Shown: piece by piece, positions 9,586-17,599 of the stretch | How positions within the stretch are numbered: the first letter of the stretch is position 1 | Layout: each line of letters opens with the position of its first letter | Source: Pseudomonadota bacterium | GTDB taxonomy: Bacteria; Desulfobacterota; Desulfobacteria; Desulfobacterales; JAHIVH01 | Direction: 5' to 3' | DNA length: 64,000 bases | NCBI GenBank assembly: GCA_018816735.1 | Contig: JAHIVH010000132.1 | Location: forward strand, 62,001-126,000 | The notes under the pieces: model-generated | Told to the model about the DNA's origin: nothing | Databases searched by the model: none | Seen by the model: only the letters and a program-made list of their open reading frames with translations | Position numbers and translations under genes: made by a program

Positions 9586-10743
9586 TTATTGTATTTTTTC
9601 CTCAATCATGGAAAGGTACTTTTCTGCAAGTCCATAGTGCGGTTTCAGTTTTAGGGTTTTCTGAAATGCGGCTTTGGCTTTTTTATGATTCCCGGATTTT
9701 AAATGCATGACACCTATATTATAATAGGAGGTAAAGGAGTCAGGCTGTGATTCGATGCATTTTTCAAGGATCGCAATGCTTTCCCTGTTTCTGTTTTCTT
9801 TTCCCAGGATATTTGCATAGGACTGGAAGTATTCAACCGTTTCACCAATAGGGGAAACCTCATCAAATATCGTTCCTGCTTTTTCAGGTGCATATTCAAG
9901 ATAGAGTTTGCCGATTTGAACCAGGTCAAGCGGAGATGGGCTGGCGCTTTTTATCACATCAATCATGGCATGGGCTTTTTGAACAGAACCTTGCCGGAAG
10001 TAGAGTTCTGCCAGCGAAATGTTCCCTTCGGGATTTTCGGGATTTTCCTTGGATGCCGCTTTAAAATAGGTGATTGCTTCATCGCTTTTTCCGGAAGCCA
10101 TACAAATTTTTCCTAAAAGATTGAGGAGCTTGCTGCTTTTCTGATCATTCAATGCCTTTTTGACCATCTCGCCAGCTTTTTCAAACTCATTGATTTTATA
10201 TAAACATTCACCTGTCAGGTGGGATACGCGGATATTGGTCCTCTGCTGTAAAAGATTATAGCCGATTTTAATCGCTGCTGGATAGTTATGGTTAAATTTG
10301 TGGCGGATCATCTGTACCACTTTGAGTTTATACAGGTCTGGATTGCTCTTTTCTTCAAGGGCTTTGGTCAGAATTTTTGTAAAATCCGCTTCTGTAAATG
10401 GAACGACAAGATAGCCTTCTACACCCTCCTCAAGGGCATAAATTACTTTATTCATTGAGTTTTCGTTTGATACGAGGATGAATGGTGTCAGGAAAAAGTT
10501 CGGGTTTTTTTTGACCCGTTTCAGCAGTTCAATCCCCCGAATCGTTGGCACATTCCAACCGGAAATAATAACATCGATTTTTTCGGTTTGAATAATATTG
10601 AGTGCCTGCCTGCCATCATCAATCACTTTGAAGTTTTTATAATTACAGAACTTCAACATCTGTTTGATTAATGATCGGATCTGACTCTGAGCATCAACGA
10701 TAAGGAAAGTAATGTTGTTTACCTGATTTTCTTGTTGCCGCAT
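9586..10743 (-). CDS. Pseudo-receiver domain fused to TPR repeats
   Basis: From the ATG at 10743 the protein has 385 residues; an in-frame TTG at 10779 is the other possible start. The N-terminal 120 residues fold like a CheY receiver (ITFLIVDAQSQIR at the front, IISGWNVP in the middle, YLVVPFTE near the end), but each catalytic position is changed. The acidic pair is DA instead of DD, the phospho-acceptor Asp of the ISDWNMP-type motif is Gly, and the conserved Lys before Pro is Val. It is therefore very unlikely to be phosphorylated in the usual way. The rest is tetratricopeptide repeats (GKICMASGKSDEAITYFKAA and GVMHLKSGNHKKAKAAFQKT are clear units), suggesting a scaffold protein. Confidence 0.82.
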   Translation of the reverse strand: MRQQENQVNNITFLIVDAQSQIRSLIKQMLKFCNYKNFKVIDDGRQALNIIQTEKIDVIISGWNVPTIRGIELLKRVKKNPNFFLTPFILVSNENSMNKVIYALEEGVEGYLVVPFTEADFTKILTKALEEKSNPDLYKLKVVQMIRHKFNHNYPAAIKIGYNLLQQRTNIRVSHLTGECLYKINEFEKAGEMVKKALNDQKSSKLLNLLGKICMASGKSDEAITYFKAASKENPENPEGNISLAELYFRQGSVQKAHAMIDVIKSASPSPLDLVQIGKLYLEYAPEKAGTIFDEVSPIGETVEYFQSYANILGKENRNRESIAILEKCIESQPDSFTSYYNIGVMHLKSGNHKKAKAAFQKTLKLKPHYGLAEKYLSMIEEKIQ

Positions 10744-10965
10744 AGGATAAAAAATAGGGTGTATTCGGAAAAATGTCAATGGATTTAGCTGATAAAAATC
10801 CTTGCATACCGGGCATTTGTTGAGTTTCAGGTTTGTTTTGTTATTGTTAAAAAAATAAGGGGCACTGGCTTTTTCGTTAAAGATGAACTATCGTCCTAAT
10901 TTTGTTTTACCGTGAACTCTAATTGAAATAATGAAACAGATATTCTCTGAAAATGGTTTGAAAAA

Positions 10966-11418
10966 ATGGATATTGCACGATTTGAATTCTTGAAAAACGA
11001 TTTCTCAAAGGGTTTTATCACATTTTGCGGTATTGAAGCCACAAATGTGAATTTTGGAAAGTTTGAGAGTCGCTTGCACATAAAAAACAATCACCTCCAG
11101 CAGGATGGTTTTGTTCATGCAGGTCTTATTAGCACCATGGCCGATCATACCGCGGGTTACGCCGCATACACAACTGTTGAGACGGGTTATCGCATTTTAA
11201 CTGTTGAGTTCAAGATTAACTTTATGAAACCTGCAAAAGGCAACCTCATCATCTGCCGGTCGAATGTCATAAGTAACGGGAAAATGATCAAGGTGGTCGA
11301 GTCTGATGTCTATGCCATAAACGGTACTCATGAAAAACATGTATCAAAAGGAATGTTCACAATGATTTCCGTTACCCGTTTGCAGGATAATGACAAGGCC
11401 GGGGACGAAAAGGTTTAA
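10966..11418 (+). CDS. PaaI-family hotdog thioesterase
   Basis: A 150-residue hotdog-fold protein. The segment FVHAGLISTMADHTAGYAAY (residues about 50-69) contains the His-Ala-Gly and Asp of the PaaI-type active site, and EFKINFMKPAKG is the typical following strand. The family hydrolyses acyl- or aryl-CoA thioesters in the cytoplasm. It stands alone, convergent to the repeat-protein gene and divergent from the pseudo-receiver gene. It lies 5 kb from the hydroxylase island and could relieve CoA trapping during hydrocarbon breakdown, but nothing ties it there directly. No clear Shine-Dalgarno precedes the ATG. Confidence 0.82.
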   Translation: MDIARFEFLKNDFSKGFITFCGIEATNVNFGKFESRLHIKNNHLQQDGFVHAGLISTMADHTAGYAAYTTVETGYRILTVEFKINFMKPAKGNLIICRSNVISNGKMIKVVESDVYAINGTHEKHVSKGMFTMISVTRLQDNDKAGDEKV

Positions 11419-11511
11419 CCCGACCAATCCAACAGAAGGGGTGGGACGTTTGATGACGTGATAGCCATTTTTGCCTGAATCACGCTATATAATATCGGGC
11501 CAGGTGATGAT

Positions 11512-12327
11512 TTAATCCTTGTGTTCAGGGAAAGAGGCCTTGCTGGCGGGATTCATCCGTATCCCTTTGATGGTAATACCTTCCCACAGATCAAAATTAA
11601 TTTCAAAATCAATAAGCACAGGCACGTCGCCCTGAATCATGATTTTTGTATCGATTTTTGTATCTATAGGCACATCAAGAAGAAGATCGATAGGCACTTC
11701 GGCTTCGATTTCGGTTTCCACCGGTATTTCAAAAACATGAGAGATAGGCACATTGATGGGATCATTAATTTTCAACATGAATGTATCATTTATAATGAAT
11801 TCTTTTGAAATGGGCACATCAAACTTGATAGGAATGCCACCTATAATTTGTACTTTTTTTGAAACGCCAAAAGCTTTTACCATGACATCTGTATCAATAG
11901 GCGCTGTAAAATTGATTGCCACCACATCATGAATCGGAAACTTATGGTCAATTTTAATGGCCACGGGTTTTTTAAGATCCACAACAAAGGTTTGCTCTAT
12001 GGGAAGGCGGACAGTGGTTTTAACAGGTACGCGAGCATGGATGTTTTGTTTGACCGGAATTCTTAAAACCTTTTTAATAGGAGAGTTGACACTCACAGGA
12101 GAATTAACCTTGATCATGACTTCAGCCGAAGTGTGGTACGTATAACCGTTTTTTACCATATAAAGGAGAATACCATGATGTTTAGAAATAAAAAAAATAG
12201 CAATAGCGAATAAAACGATTGATATCATCAACACGAATGCAAGTGCAGCACTTAAAAATTTTCTATAGTGACTCAGAATTTTTTTAATAAAAAGATTGCC
12301 GTTTGCTTCATTTCCATTTTTTGCCAT
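11512..12327 (-). CDS. Membrane-anchored protein with Pro-Ile/Val beta repeats
   Basis: A 271-residue protein with one N-terminal transmembrane helix (about residues 26-50, FLSAALAFVLMISIVLFAIA), leaving about 215 residues outside the membrane. That part is built of short beta-strand-like units of about 10-15 residues, many with Val/Ile-Pro-Val/Ile at the turn (IPVKQ, VPVKT, LPIEQ, IPIKF, VPISK, VPISH, IPVET, VPIDL, VPIDT, VPVLI). I do not recognise the family; an elongated all-beta periplasmic structure is likely. Its start lies 43 bases after the MoeA stop, on the same strand, so it is probably the last gene of the MerR-MoeA unit. That association hints at a link with the molybdoenzyme island, but no function can be assigned. 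Confidence 0.6.
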   Translation of the reverse strand: MAKNGNEANGNLFIKKILSHYRKFLSAALAFVLMISIVLFAIAIFFISKHHGILLYMVKNGYTYHTSAEVMIKVNSPVSVNSPIKKVLRIPVKQNIHARVPVKTTVRLPIEQTFVVDLKKPVAIKIDHKFPIHDVVAINFTAPIDTDVMVKAFGVSKKVQIIGGIPIKFDVPISKEFIINDTFMLKINDPINVPISHVFEIPVETEIEAEVPIDLLLDVPIDTKIDTKIMIQGDVPVLIDFEINFDLWEGITIKGIRMNPASKASFPEHKD

Positions 12328-12370
12328 ATGTTTATCTTCGCGTGATATGCCGGTTTTATGTGGCGCAGTT

Positions 12371-13612
12371 TTATGAATGTTTCATGATCGTATGATCAAG
12401 CAGGTGCACGTTTACAGTGTTTCCTGCATCAATTTCCGATATCCCCTCCGGAATAACAAGAATTGCCTGTGCTTTTGCCATGGATTTCAGACGGCTTTTA
12501 AATTTAATGGGGTGAATGAAAAATTCATCTTTATTTTTCTCGATCGTGGTGTGAATACATTGGGTCCAGTCGGGCTCACCCTGGACGCGTGACATCAGTT
12601 TCCCTTTCAGGCGCACAAAGGGAGTGTTCCCATAGCCTGCCATTTTGCATATGGCGGGAAAGGCGATCATAAGAAAAGCCATTTCATTGGATGGCGGGCC
12701 ACCAGGGAGGCAGAATACCGGTTTCCCTTCAAGCAGTCCCATGCCAATTGCCTTTCCCGGTCCCATTCTGACGCGGTGAAACAGTTTATTCCAACCCAGA
12801 TGATCGAGCACCTTTACAATCAAATCACGGTCGCCTTTCCAGGCTCCCCCTGAGGTGATAATGGCATCTGTTTTTTGATGCAGCTCAAGAACTTCTTCTG
12901 AAAGCTGTTGGAATGAATCGCCGGATATGGAAAAGAATGTCGGAAACCCTTTTGATTTCAACCAGGCTTTCTGAAGCGCCAGATTGCTGGCAAACAGTTT
13001 TCCTTTTATAAATTCAGCACCTGGAAGAAGAATTTCATCACCTGTTGCCAGAAGACCGGTGCAGGGTTTTTTATAGACATGAACATTGGTAATTCCGCCT
13101 GCTACAAGGCAACTGATAGCAGAAGGCGTAATTTCCGTACCTTCTGAAATCAGAAGGTCGCCTATTTGCACATCCGTTCCTTCAGCCATAATGTTCCTGC
13201 CTTTTTTTGAATCTGCACAGGCATATATGGTGTTGCCTTTCACTGTTGTGAATTCTTCAGAAAGGACGGCATCCGCACCTTGGGGGATAGCTGCGCCTGT
13301 CAGGATACGAACCGCTTTTCCGGAGGTGATATGAAATATTTTATCGGAACCGGCTTCGATCCTGCCAATCAATTCTAGCGGAACCGGATGATCAGGCTGC
13401 GCGAGTGCAATATCTTCTGATATAATGGCAAAACCGTCTTTTAAGGATGAAGTGACTGAAGGTGCGCTATTGGTCGCTTGAATGCTCCGGGAGACAACCC
13501 TTCCCACCGCATCCAGTATCGTAACCGATTCATCGGAAAGAAGGGGGGTATTTGTCATGGCAATTTGAAAGGCCCGGTCGAAACCAATATTGTATTTTTT
13601 ATTTCCCATCAT
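12371..13612 (-). CDS. moeA: MoeA-like molybdopterin molybdenumtransferase, divergent subgroup
   Basis: A 413-residue MoeA-family protein (molybdate insertion into adenylated molybdopterin in the cytoplasm). The core motifs are recognisable but variant. SSLKDGFAI replaces the usual xSxMDGYA, TSGGAWKGDRDLI replaces SGGVSVGDYD, and CLPGGPPSNEMAF replaces GLPGNPVSA. The nucleotide-site Asp of GDRD is kept. The second MoeA of the island (30658-31992) has the canonical forms of all three, so this copy may serve another metal, cofactor form or client enzyme. It starts with ATGATG and lies 110 bases after the first MerR gene on the same strand, probably in one unit with it and the repeat protein. 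Confidence 0.85.
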   Translation of the reverse strand: MMGNKKYNIGFDRAFQIAMTNTPLLSDESVTILDAVGRVVSRSIQATNSAPSVTSSLKDGFAIISEDIALAQPDHPVPLELIGRIEAGSDKIFHITSGKAVRILTGAAIPQGADAVLSEEFTTVKGNTIYACADSKKGRNIMAEGTDVQIGDLLISEGTEITPSAISCLVAGGITNVHVYKKPCTGLLATGDEILLPGAEFIKGKLFASNLALQKAWLKSKGFPTFFSISGDSFQQLSEEVLELHQKTDAIITSGGAWKGDRDLIVKVLDHLGWNKLFHRVRMGPGKAIGMGLLEGKPVFCLPGGPPSNEMAFLMIAFPAICKMAGYGNTPFVRLKGKLMSRVQGEPDWTQCIHTTIEKNKDEFFIHPIKFKSRLKSMAKAQAILVIPEGISEIDAGNTVNVHLLDHTIMKHS

Positions 13613-13722
13613 CCTGATTCACTTTTCAGGTCAGGTAAATCCAAGATTATCACCATTTGCAAGACTGATTGATATGCTTTGATGGGATATCCGTTGTCAA
13701 TCGTCTCTTGTTGATATGCATA

Positions 13723-14481
13723 TTAATTACCATTCATTCGCATCTCATTTAAAAATTTCCTCAGGAATCTCCGGTGAACAATAGGTGCCAGCTGGTAGGC
13801 GATATCCAGTGTTTTGTCTGCAAGTTCCTGGACTTCCTGGGCGGTCATGTCATTGTTCAGAATGCTTTTGGCAAAGACATCTATTTCTTTTCTGGCAATA
13901 AATTCAAGCATTTCGTAATGAAGAACGAGAAATTCAATCGCAAATCCTCTTTCAACCGTAAGACCGATTTTCCTTAACTCTGATGCAAACATGGCCAGTT
14001 TGATGCTTTCTCTGTCAAATCTGCCATTTTTATCAGGAAGAAGCATGTTGTATTTGACTGCGGCATGAAAATCTTCAGGATCGATTCTTGAGAATTCCAA
14101 TAATTCTTCTTTTGTCATGGATTCAACGCCATTTTCTTCCATTTTGGATTCAAACCATGAAAAATCTTCAGATTGATTCAGCCATGCTTTGATTTTTGTG
14201 GGATCGTACCCACTTTCCTCAATTATCATTTTAATGACGCTTAATGGCAGGTAATGGTTTTGTTGAAGGTCTTTAATGAGCTTTATTTTATCTATATAAC
14301 TTTCATCATAGTAGGCCATGTTTTTATGCGGCCGGTATGGCTGTGGTAAAAGTCCTTGTTGGATATAATACCGAATGGTGCCGCTGCTCACTTCGGTTAT
14401 TTCAGACAACTCTTTCATTTTTAAAAGGTTTTTGCTGTCAGTATCTTTGGTTTTTGATTGAATTGAAAGTTTCCCATGCAT
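13723..14481 (-). CDS. MerR-family transcription regulator (copy 1)
   Basis: A 252-residue regulator. The MerR winged helix-turn-helix is at residues about 23-90: LLKMKELSEITEVSSGTIRY, then a wing helix with HKNMAYYDESYIDKIKLIKD. An alpha-helical C-terminal effector part of about 160 residues follows, lacking the cysteines of metal-sensing MerR proteins. It is colinear with copy 2 (14705-15463), with near-identical DNA-binding parts, so the two arose by tandem duplication. Its upstream region holds a promoter with the shared motif at 14605-14622 and a second inverted copy at 14508-14524. I infer autoregulation and control of the neighbouring molybdenum genes; the effector is unknown. Confidence 0.87.
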   Translation of the reverse strand: MHGKLSIQSKTKDTDSKNLLKMKELSEITEVSSGTIRYYIQQGLLPQPYRPHKNMAYYDESYIDKIKLIKDLQQNHYLPLSVIKMIIEESGYDPTKIKAWLNQSEDFSWFESKMEENGVESMTKEELLEFSRIDPEDFHAAVKYNMLLPDKNGRFDRESIKLAMFASELRKIGLTVERGFAIEFLVLHYEMLEFIARKEIDVFAKSILNNDMTAQEVQELADKTLDIAYQLAPIVHRRFLRKFLNEMRMNGN

Positions 14482-14507
14482 GATAAAAACTCTGGATATC
14501 TCCCGAT

Positions 14508-14524
14508 AAGTTAATAGTAACCTT
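14508..14524 (-). promoter_or_regulatory. Candidate operator, inverted copy in merR1 leader
   Basis: AAGTTAATAGTAACCTT contains the reverse complement of ACTATTAACTT, the core of the motif at 16433-16450. It closely resembles GTTAATAGTATAACTT at 16502-16517. It lies in the presumed 5' leader, 27 bases before the merR1 start, where bound protein could block transcription. It is assigned as a regulator site by recurrence only. Confidence 0.4.
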
Positions 14525-14580
14525 CACTACGCTTTGAAATACATCTGTTTTTCTGACAGATGATTCGCTCAACTTTTGTT

Positions 14581-14622
14581 TAAATATATAAATAAAGTAA
14601 TGTCGTCAACTGTTAACTTTTT
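14581..14622 (-). promoter_or_regulatory. merR1 promoter with embedded shared motif
   Basis: On the minus strand the motif AAAAAGTTAACAGTTGAC (complement of 14605-14622) ends in a -35 box TTGACG (14604-14609). A 17-base spacer then leads to TATTTA (14581-14586) as -10. The same arrangement appears at 16409-16450, with 17 of 18 motif bases identical. Because the motif overlaps the -35 element, its binding protein would directly affect RNA polymerase. Confidence 0.5.
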
Positions 14623-14704
14623 TAGGGTGGGACATCAAATTTTTAGCATGGCCTGATAACGGATCGGTCAGTGATGAAAATTGTTACCATGATAATAAAC
14701 GGAT

Positions 14705-15463
14705 TTACGATTCATGGGTTAAAATCTCTCCAAAAAGTTTTTTAATGAAGTGCCGATGCATGATAGGACTTATTTTATATAATACTTCAAGTGCCTTTTC
14801 AGATAGTTCCAGTACTTCGTCAGAGCCCAGGTTATAGTCTATAATGTTTCTTGCAAAAATATCCACTTCTTTTTTAACGACAAATTCCAGAAGATTGTAA
14901 TGAAGTGCCAAAAATTCTATCGTAAACCCGCGCGCCTCAGTTAGACCTATTCGTCTGAATTCCGAAGCAAGAAGCGCAGTTTTGATATTTTCCTTATCAA
15001 ACTGGCCATTTTTATCAGGGATCAGCATATTGTAGCTGACAGCCGCGTCAAAGTCCACAGGATCGATACCGGTGAATTGAAGCAACTCTTCCCTGGTCAT
15101 GACCTGAGTACCATTGTTCTCGATTTGGGTCTCAAACCATGACGCTGTATCTACTTGACGAAGCCAGTCTTTTACACCGGCTTCATCATATCCTTTTTCA
15201 TCTAGAATCATTTTAATGACATTGAGGGGTAAATAATGCTTTTCCTGAAGGTCCTTGATCAGCTTTATTTTATCCACATACCCTTGCTCATAGTAGGCCA
15301 TATTTTTATGAGGCTTATGAGGCTCGGGGAGCAGGCCCTGTTTAATATAATAACGAATCGTGCCGCTTGTGACATCGGTCTGTTCACATAGCTCCTTCAT
15401 TTTCAGCAGTTTTTCGCTCCCGGTATCCTTCTCACTGGCAACTGACTTCACATGGGATGCCAT
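14705..15463 (-). CDS. MerR-family transcription regulator (copy 2)
   Basis: A 252-residue regulator if started at the ATG at 15463, the same length as copy 1. An in-frame TTG at 15469 has a better-spaced AAGGAA and is also possible. The MerR winged helix-turn-helix (MKELCEQTDVTSGTIRYYIK, then HKNMAYYEQGYVDKIKLIKD) is almost identical to copy 1; the C-terminal effector half is more diverged (for instance a different final 40 residues). It follows fmdE by 20 bases and is probably translated from the same message. Two related DNA-binding domains with diverged sensor parts suggest shared operators but different effector responses, or a heterodimer. Confidence 0.87.
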   Translation of the reverse strand: MASHVKSVASEKDTGSEKLLKMKELCEQTDVTSGTIRYYIKQGLLPEPHKPHKNMAYYEQGYVDKIKLIKDLQEKHYLPLNVIKMILDEKGYDEAGVKDWLRQVDTASWFETQIENNGTQVMTREELLQFTGIDPVDFDAAVSYNMLIPDKNGQFDKENIKTALLASEFRRIGLTEARGFTIEFLALHYNLLEFVVKKEVDIFARNIIDYNLGSDEVLELSEKALEVLYKISPIMHRHFIKKLFGEILTHES

Positions 15464-15482
15464 AGTCAAAACGCGTGTTCCT

Positions 15483-16052
15483 TTAAACGGTTATTTCTTC
15501 ATAGTAATCTTTTCCCTGACATGCCAGGCACAAGTCCCCTTGAGACGCGAAATAGGCCTCATTGCATTTACCGCAAACAATGACCTTGCTCTTTTTGTTT
15601 CGTTCGCCATGCTGTCTGACAATAATGTCTTTTGAAGAAAGAATGTCTTTTTTTGCTTCCAGAATGGCGCCAATTAAAATTTCTTTTGGCAAATCTTTTT
15701 TCGAAACCAACCCCATATACCAGTTGTAGATGTTTGGGTGGGCTTCAAGTTTTTTCAGATCAAGATATACCCGGCACCCTTTGAAGGTATGCCGGTCAAA
15801 CAGAGTAATGGCAAACTTCCCAAGGTTGAGGACTTTAAGCCACCCATTGCCTAACGTGCAGGGCGTTAAAATCTGAACGGCATCCGGCAGGCAATGGGCT
15901 GATTCGACAATTGCATCAGCTTCAACATTCTCGCCTATTTTTTTGCGAGCTATATCCACCATGTAGCCGCCGATTAACAATCCTGGAGCAACAAAGCCAT
16001 GAAACTTTTTGACTTCATCCATGAATTCTGTTTCAGTTCTTCCACATATCAT
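15483..16052 (-). CDS. FmdE-family protein with C-terminal zinc ribbon
   Basis: A 189-residue protein starting at ATG 16052; the frame is open to a TTG at 16061, but AAGG lies 9 bases before the ATG. The N-terminal domain has the FmdE signatures KFHGFVAPGLLIGGYMVDIA, then AHCLPDAVQILTPCTLGNG with two conserved cysteines, and the C-terminus carries a zinc ribbon (CGKCNEAYF and CLAC). The family is named from molybdenum formylmethanofuran dehydrogenase operons, and its role there is undefined. In bacteria it is often found beside molybdenum or tungsten enzyme genes, so a part in metal or cofactor handling is plausible. Here it sits between a small membrane protein and a MerR regulator. Confidence 0.85.
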   Translation of the reverse strand: MICGRTETEFMDEVKKFHGFVAPGLLIGGYMVDIARKKIGENVEADAIVESAHCLPDAVQILTPCTLGNGWLKVLNLGKFAITLFDRHTFKGCRVYLDLKKLEAHPNIYNWYMGLVSKKDLPKEILIGAILEAKKDILSSKDIIVRQHGERNKKSKVIVCGKCNEAYFASQGDLCLACQGKDYYEEITV

Positions 16053-16092
16053 TTTGGGCAAACCTTTTTTCTTGAAGGGTTATTACATGATA

Positions 16093-16320
16093 TCAGGTAT
16101 CTTTTCTCAACACATTTCTGATCGCTTCGATGATGAATGTGCAAACAGCCATGGTGCCCGTACCATAGGCATACTCGACCCATTCATAATAATGCAATTC
16201 CTTGAACATGGACTGATCATTGAAATAGTAATAAAAATAATTGACGATAATAAAAAATAGCACAGTCGAAATAATTGTGGACAGGATTACATTCTTTGAA
16301 AAAATTTTTCCAATCATCAT
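16093..16320 (-). CDS. Small membrane protein upstream of fmdE
   Basis: A 75-residue protein with two likely membrane segments: residues about 9-31 (NVILSTIISTVLFFIIVNYF) and a weaker one at about 48-66. A good ribosome-binding site, AAGGAGAAA, precedes ATGATG. It is first in the minus-strand unit that continues into fmdE and merR2 and is driven by the promoter at 16409-16450. Family and function are not recognised; given the neighbours it may be an accessory to metal uptake or to the regulator. Confidence 0.55.
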   Translation of the reverse strand: MMIGKIFSKNVILSTIISTVLFFIIVNYFYYYFNDQSMFKELHYYEWVEYAYGTGTMAVCTFIIEAIRNVLRKDT

Positions 16321-16712
16321 TTTCTCCTTGGGTTTAAGCGTTTAATTGATGTTAAAACAATTTTATTATTGCCTGTATCAAATGTTTGGATTGTGCCATA
16401 ATAATTTTTACATATATTAACAAAGTGCGGATGTCAACTATTAACTTTTTCAAATTTTTTCTATAATCGGTTTTTTCTTGATAAAATAATGGGTTGCGAT
16501 TGTTAATAGTATAACTTGCTGAATATATAGAAAATAAAAAATATTGACAATATGCTGCCTATTTACTATGAGTTTTCTAAAAGTACAAAGTAACACTTCG
16601 CATTGATAATAAATAATTAGAATTCAGTCAATTGTTCATTACTTACCAAAAGACAGCTTGCCTGGCAACAGGTTATCGGTGATCGCATAAGAGATTCTTT
16701 TGTGGAGGGAAG
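16321..16712. promoter_or_regulatory. Divergent control region of the hydroxylase island
   Basis: A 392-base AT-rich region between the minus-strand fmdE unit and the plus-strand Rieske gene. The minus-strand promoter has -35 TTGACA (16432-16437) and -10 TATGTA (16409-16414), 17 bases apart, with the motif GTCAACTATTAACTTTTT (16433-16450) overlapping the -35. The plus strand has TTGACA (16544-16549), a 17-base spacer and TATGAG (16567-16572), with an inverted motif copy GTTAATAGTATAACTT at 16502-16517, 26 bases upstream of that -35. The plus transcript would carry a leader of about 130 bases before the Rieske ATG. Confidence 0.5.
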
Positions 16713-17306
16713 ATGGAATTAAAGCTTAAAGCATCAAATGGTCTGGAAGGGGGGGCTTCCTCCTCCTCAAAGGAAGAAAAGCAAATGGATGGGGTAAGCC
16801 GGCGGGATTTTATTTCAAAGGGGCTTTCTGTTGCCGGGTGGGGCTCAGTATTCCTGGGTGCGGGTGCGGGAATGGCCCAGTGCATCAGGTTTTTTTATCC
16901 ATCAGTGGTGTTTCATCCGCCAAGTACGTTTGTCATCGGTAAGATTGCAGATTTTGCTACAGATAAGCAACCGGATCAATATGGGGTTATTTTTGTAGAT
17001 AATCGCTTTAAGAAGGATCACCGGTTTTTTGTGATCCGTGATCAAAATAGAGTCTTTGCCCTGTTTGCCAGATGCACCCATCTGGGCTGCACAGTGAACT
17101 GGTTTCCGGGATTGAATATTTTCAAATGCCCGTGTCATGGCAGTGAGTTCCATTCAAACGGTCATGAGTTCGCAGGTCCTGCTCCCAGGCCGCTTGACCG
17201 GTTGAAAATAACACAGGATGCTGAAGGCAACCTGATTGTTGATACGGCAGTTGTTTTTTCCGAGAAAGAATTTGAGAAACAGAAAATTTATATTGAGGTT
17301 GCTTGA
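16713..17306 (+). CDS. Rieske 2Fe-2S protein with Tat-type N-terminus
   Basis: A 197-residue Rieske subunit. A twin-arginine motif (SRRDFISKG, R30/R31) and a hydrophobic helix (about 38-58) indicate Tat-dependent insertion with the soluble head outside the cytoplasm. The cluster ligands are complete: C121-T-H123-L-G-C126 and C139-P-C141-H142-G-S. This is the Rieske subunit of a cytochrome bc-type quinol complex, passing electrons between quinol and a cytochrome c. The matching cytochrome b halves and multihaem cytochrome lie 7 kb downstream (24178-27933), with the molybdoenzyme genes between. Its stop overlaps the ferredoxin start (TGATG), so the first three genes form one translational unit. 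ATG 16713 is preceded by GAGGGAAG. Confidence 0.9.
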   Translation: MELKLKASNGLEGGASSSSKEEKQMDGVSRRDFISKGLSVAGWGSVFLGAGAGMAQCIRFFYPSVVFHPPSTFVIGKIADFATDKQPDQYGVIFVDNRFKKDHRFFVIRDQNRVFALFARCTHLGCTVNWFPGLNIFKCPCHGSEFHSNGHEFAGPAPRPLDRLKITQDAEGNLIVDTAVVFSEKEFEKQKIYIEVA

Positions 17307-17599
17307 TGGGCACAGCCGTTTTGGAGACCACAGCAAAGAAAAAATCAAAAAAATTGTGGCAACCTTATGTCACGGACATGTGCACAGGCTGTGGTGGAAA
17401 GCCGGTCTGCAAGGTCTACTGCAAATTCGATGCGATAAGCCTTGAAGACGACACGGAGAACTACCCGTTTAAAAAGGCCAGAATTGATGAGCTGCTTTGT
17501 ACAGGATGCAGGTCATGCATATCAAAGGGTAAACAGGGGATCATGCTGACAGGTTGTCCTTTTAATGCCATCCGTTTGAAGGAAGTTAAAAGTGAATAA
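17306..17599 (+). CDS. 2x[4Fe-4S] ferredoxin-like protein
   Basis: A 97-residue protein starting at the ATG inside the Rieske stop (TGATG). It has two cysteine clusters, CTGCGGKPVCKVYC and CTGCRSCISKGKQGIMLTGC, which can hold two [4Fe-4S] centres; the spacings differ somewhat from classical clostridial ferredoxins. No signal peptide is seen, so it is cytoplasmic unless carried by a partner. Lying between the Rieske and mobA genes with overlaps on both sides, it is probably an electron-transfer partner on the cytoplasmic side of the bc-type complex or a maturation factor. I know of no standard bc-complex subunit of this type. Confidence 0.8.
   Translation: MGTAVLETTAKKKSKKLWQPYVTDMCTGCGGKPVCKVYCKFDAISLEDDTENYPFKKARIDELLCTGCRSCISKGKQGIMLTGCPFNAIRLKEVKSE

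Noticed and set aside
11457..11484. Terminator between the convergent thioesterase and repeat-protein genes
   Set aside because: Only a six-base CGTGAT/ATCACG stem with a 16-base loop; too weak to call.
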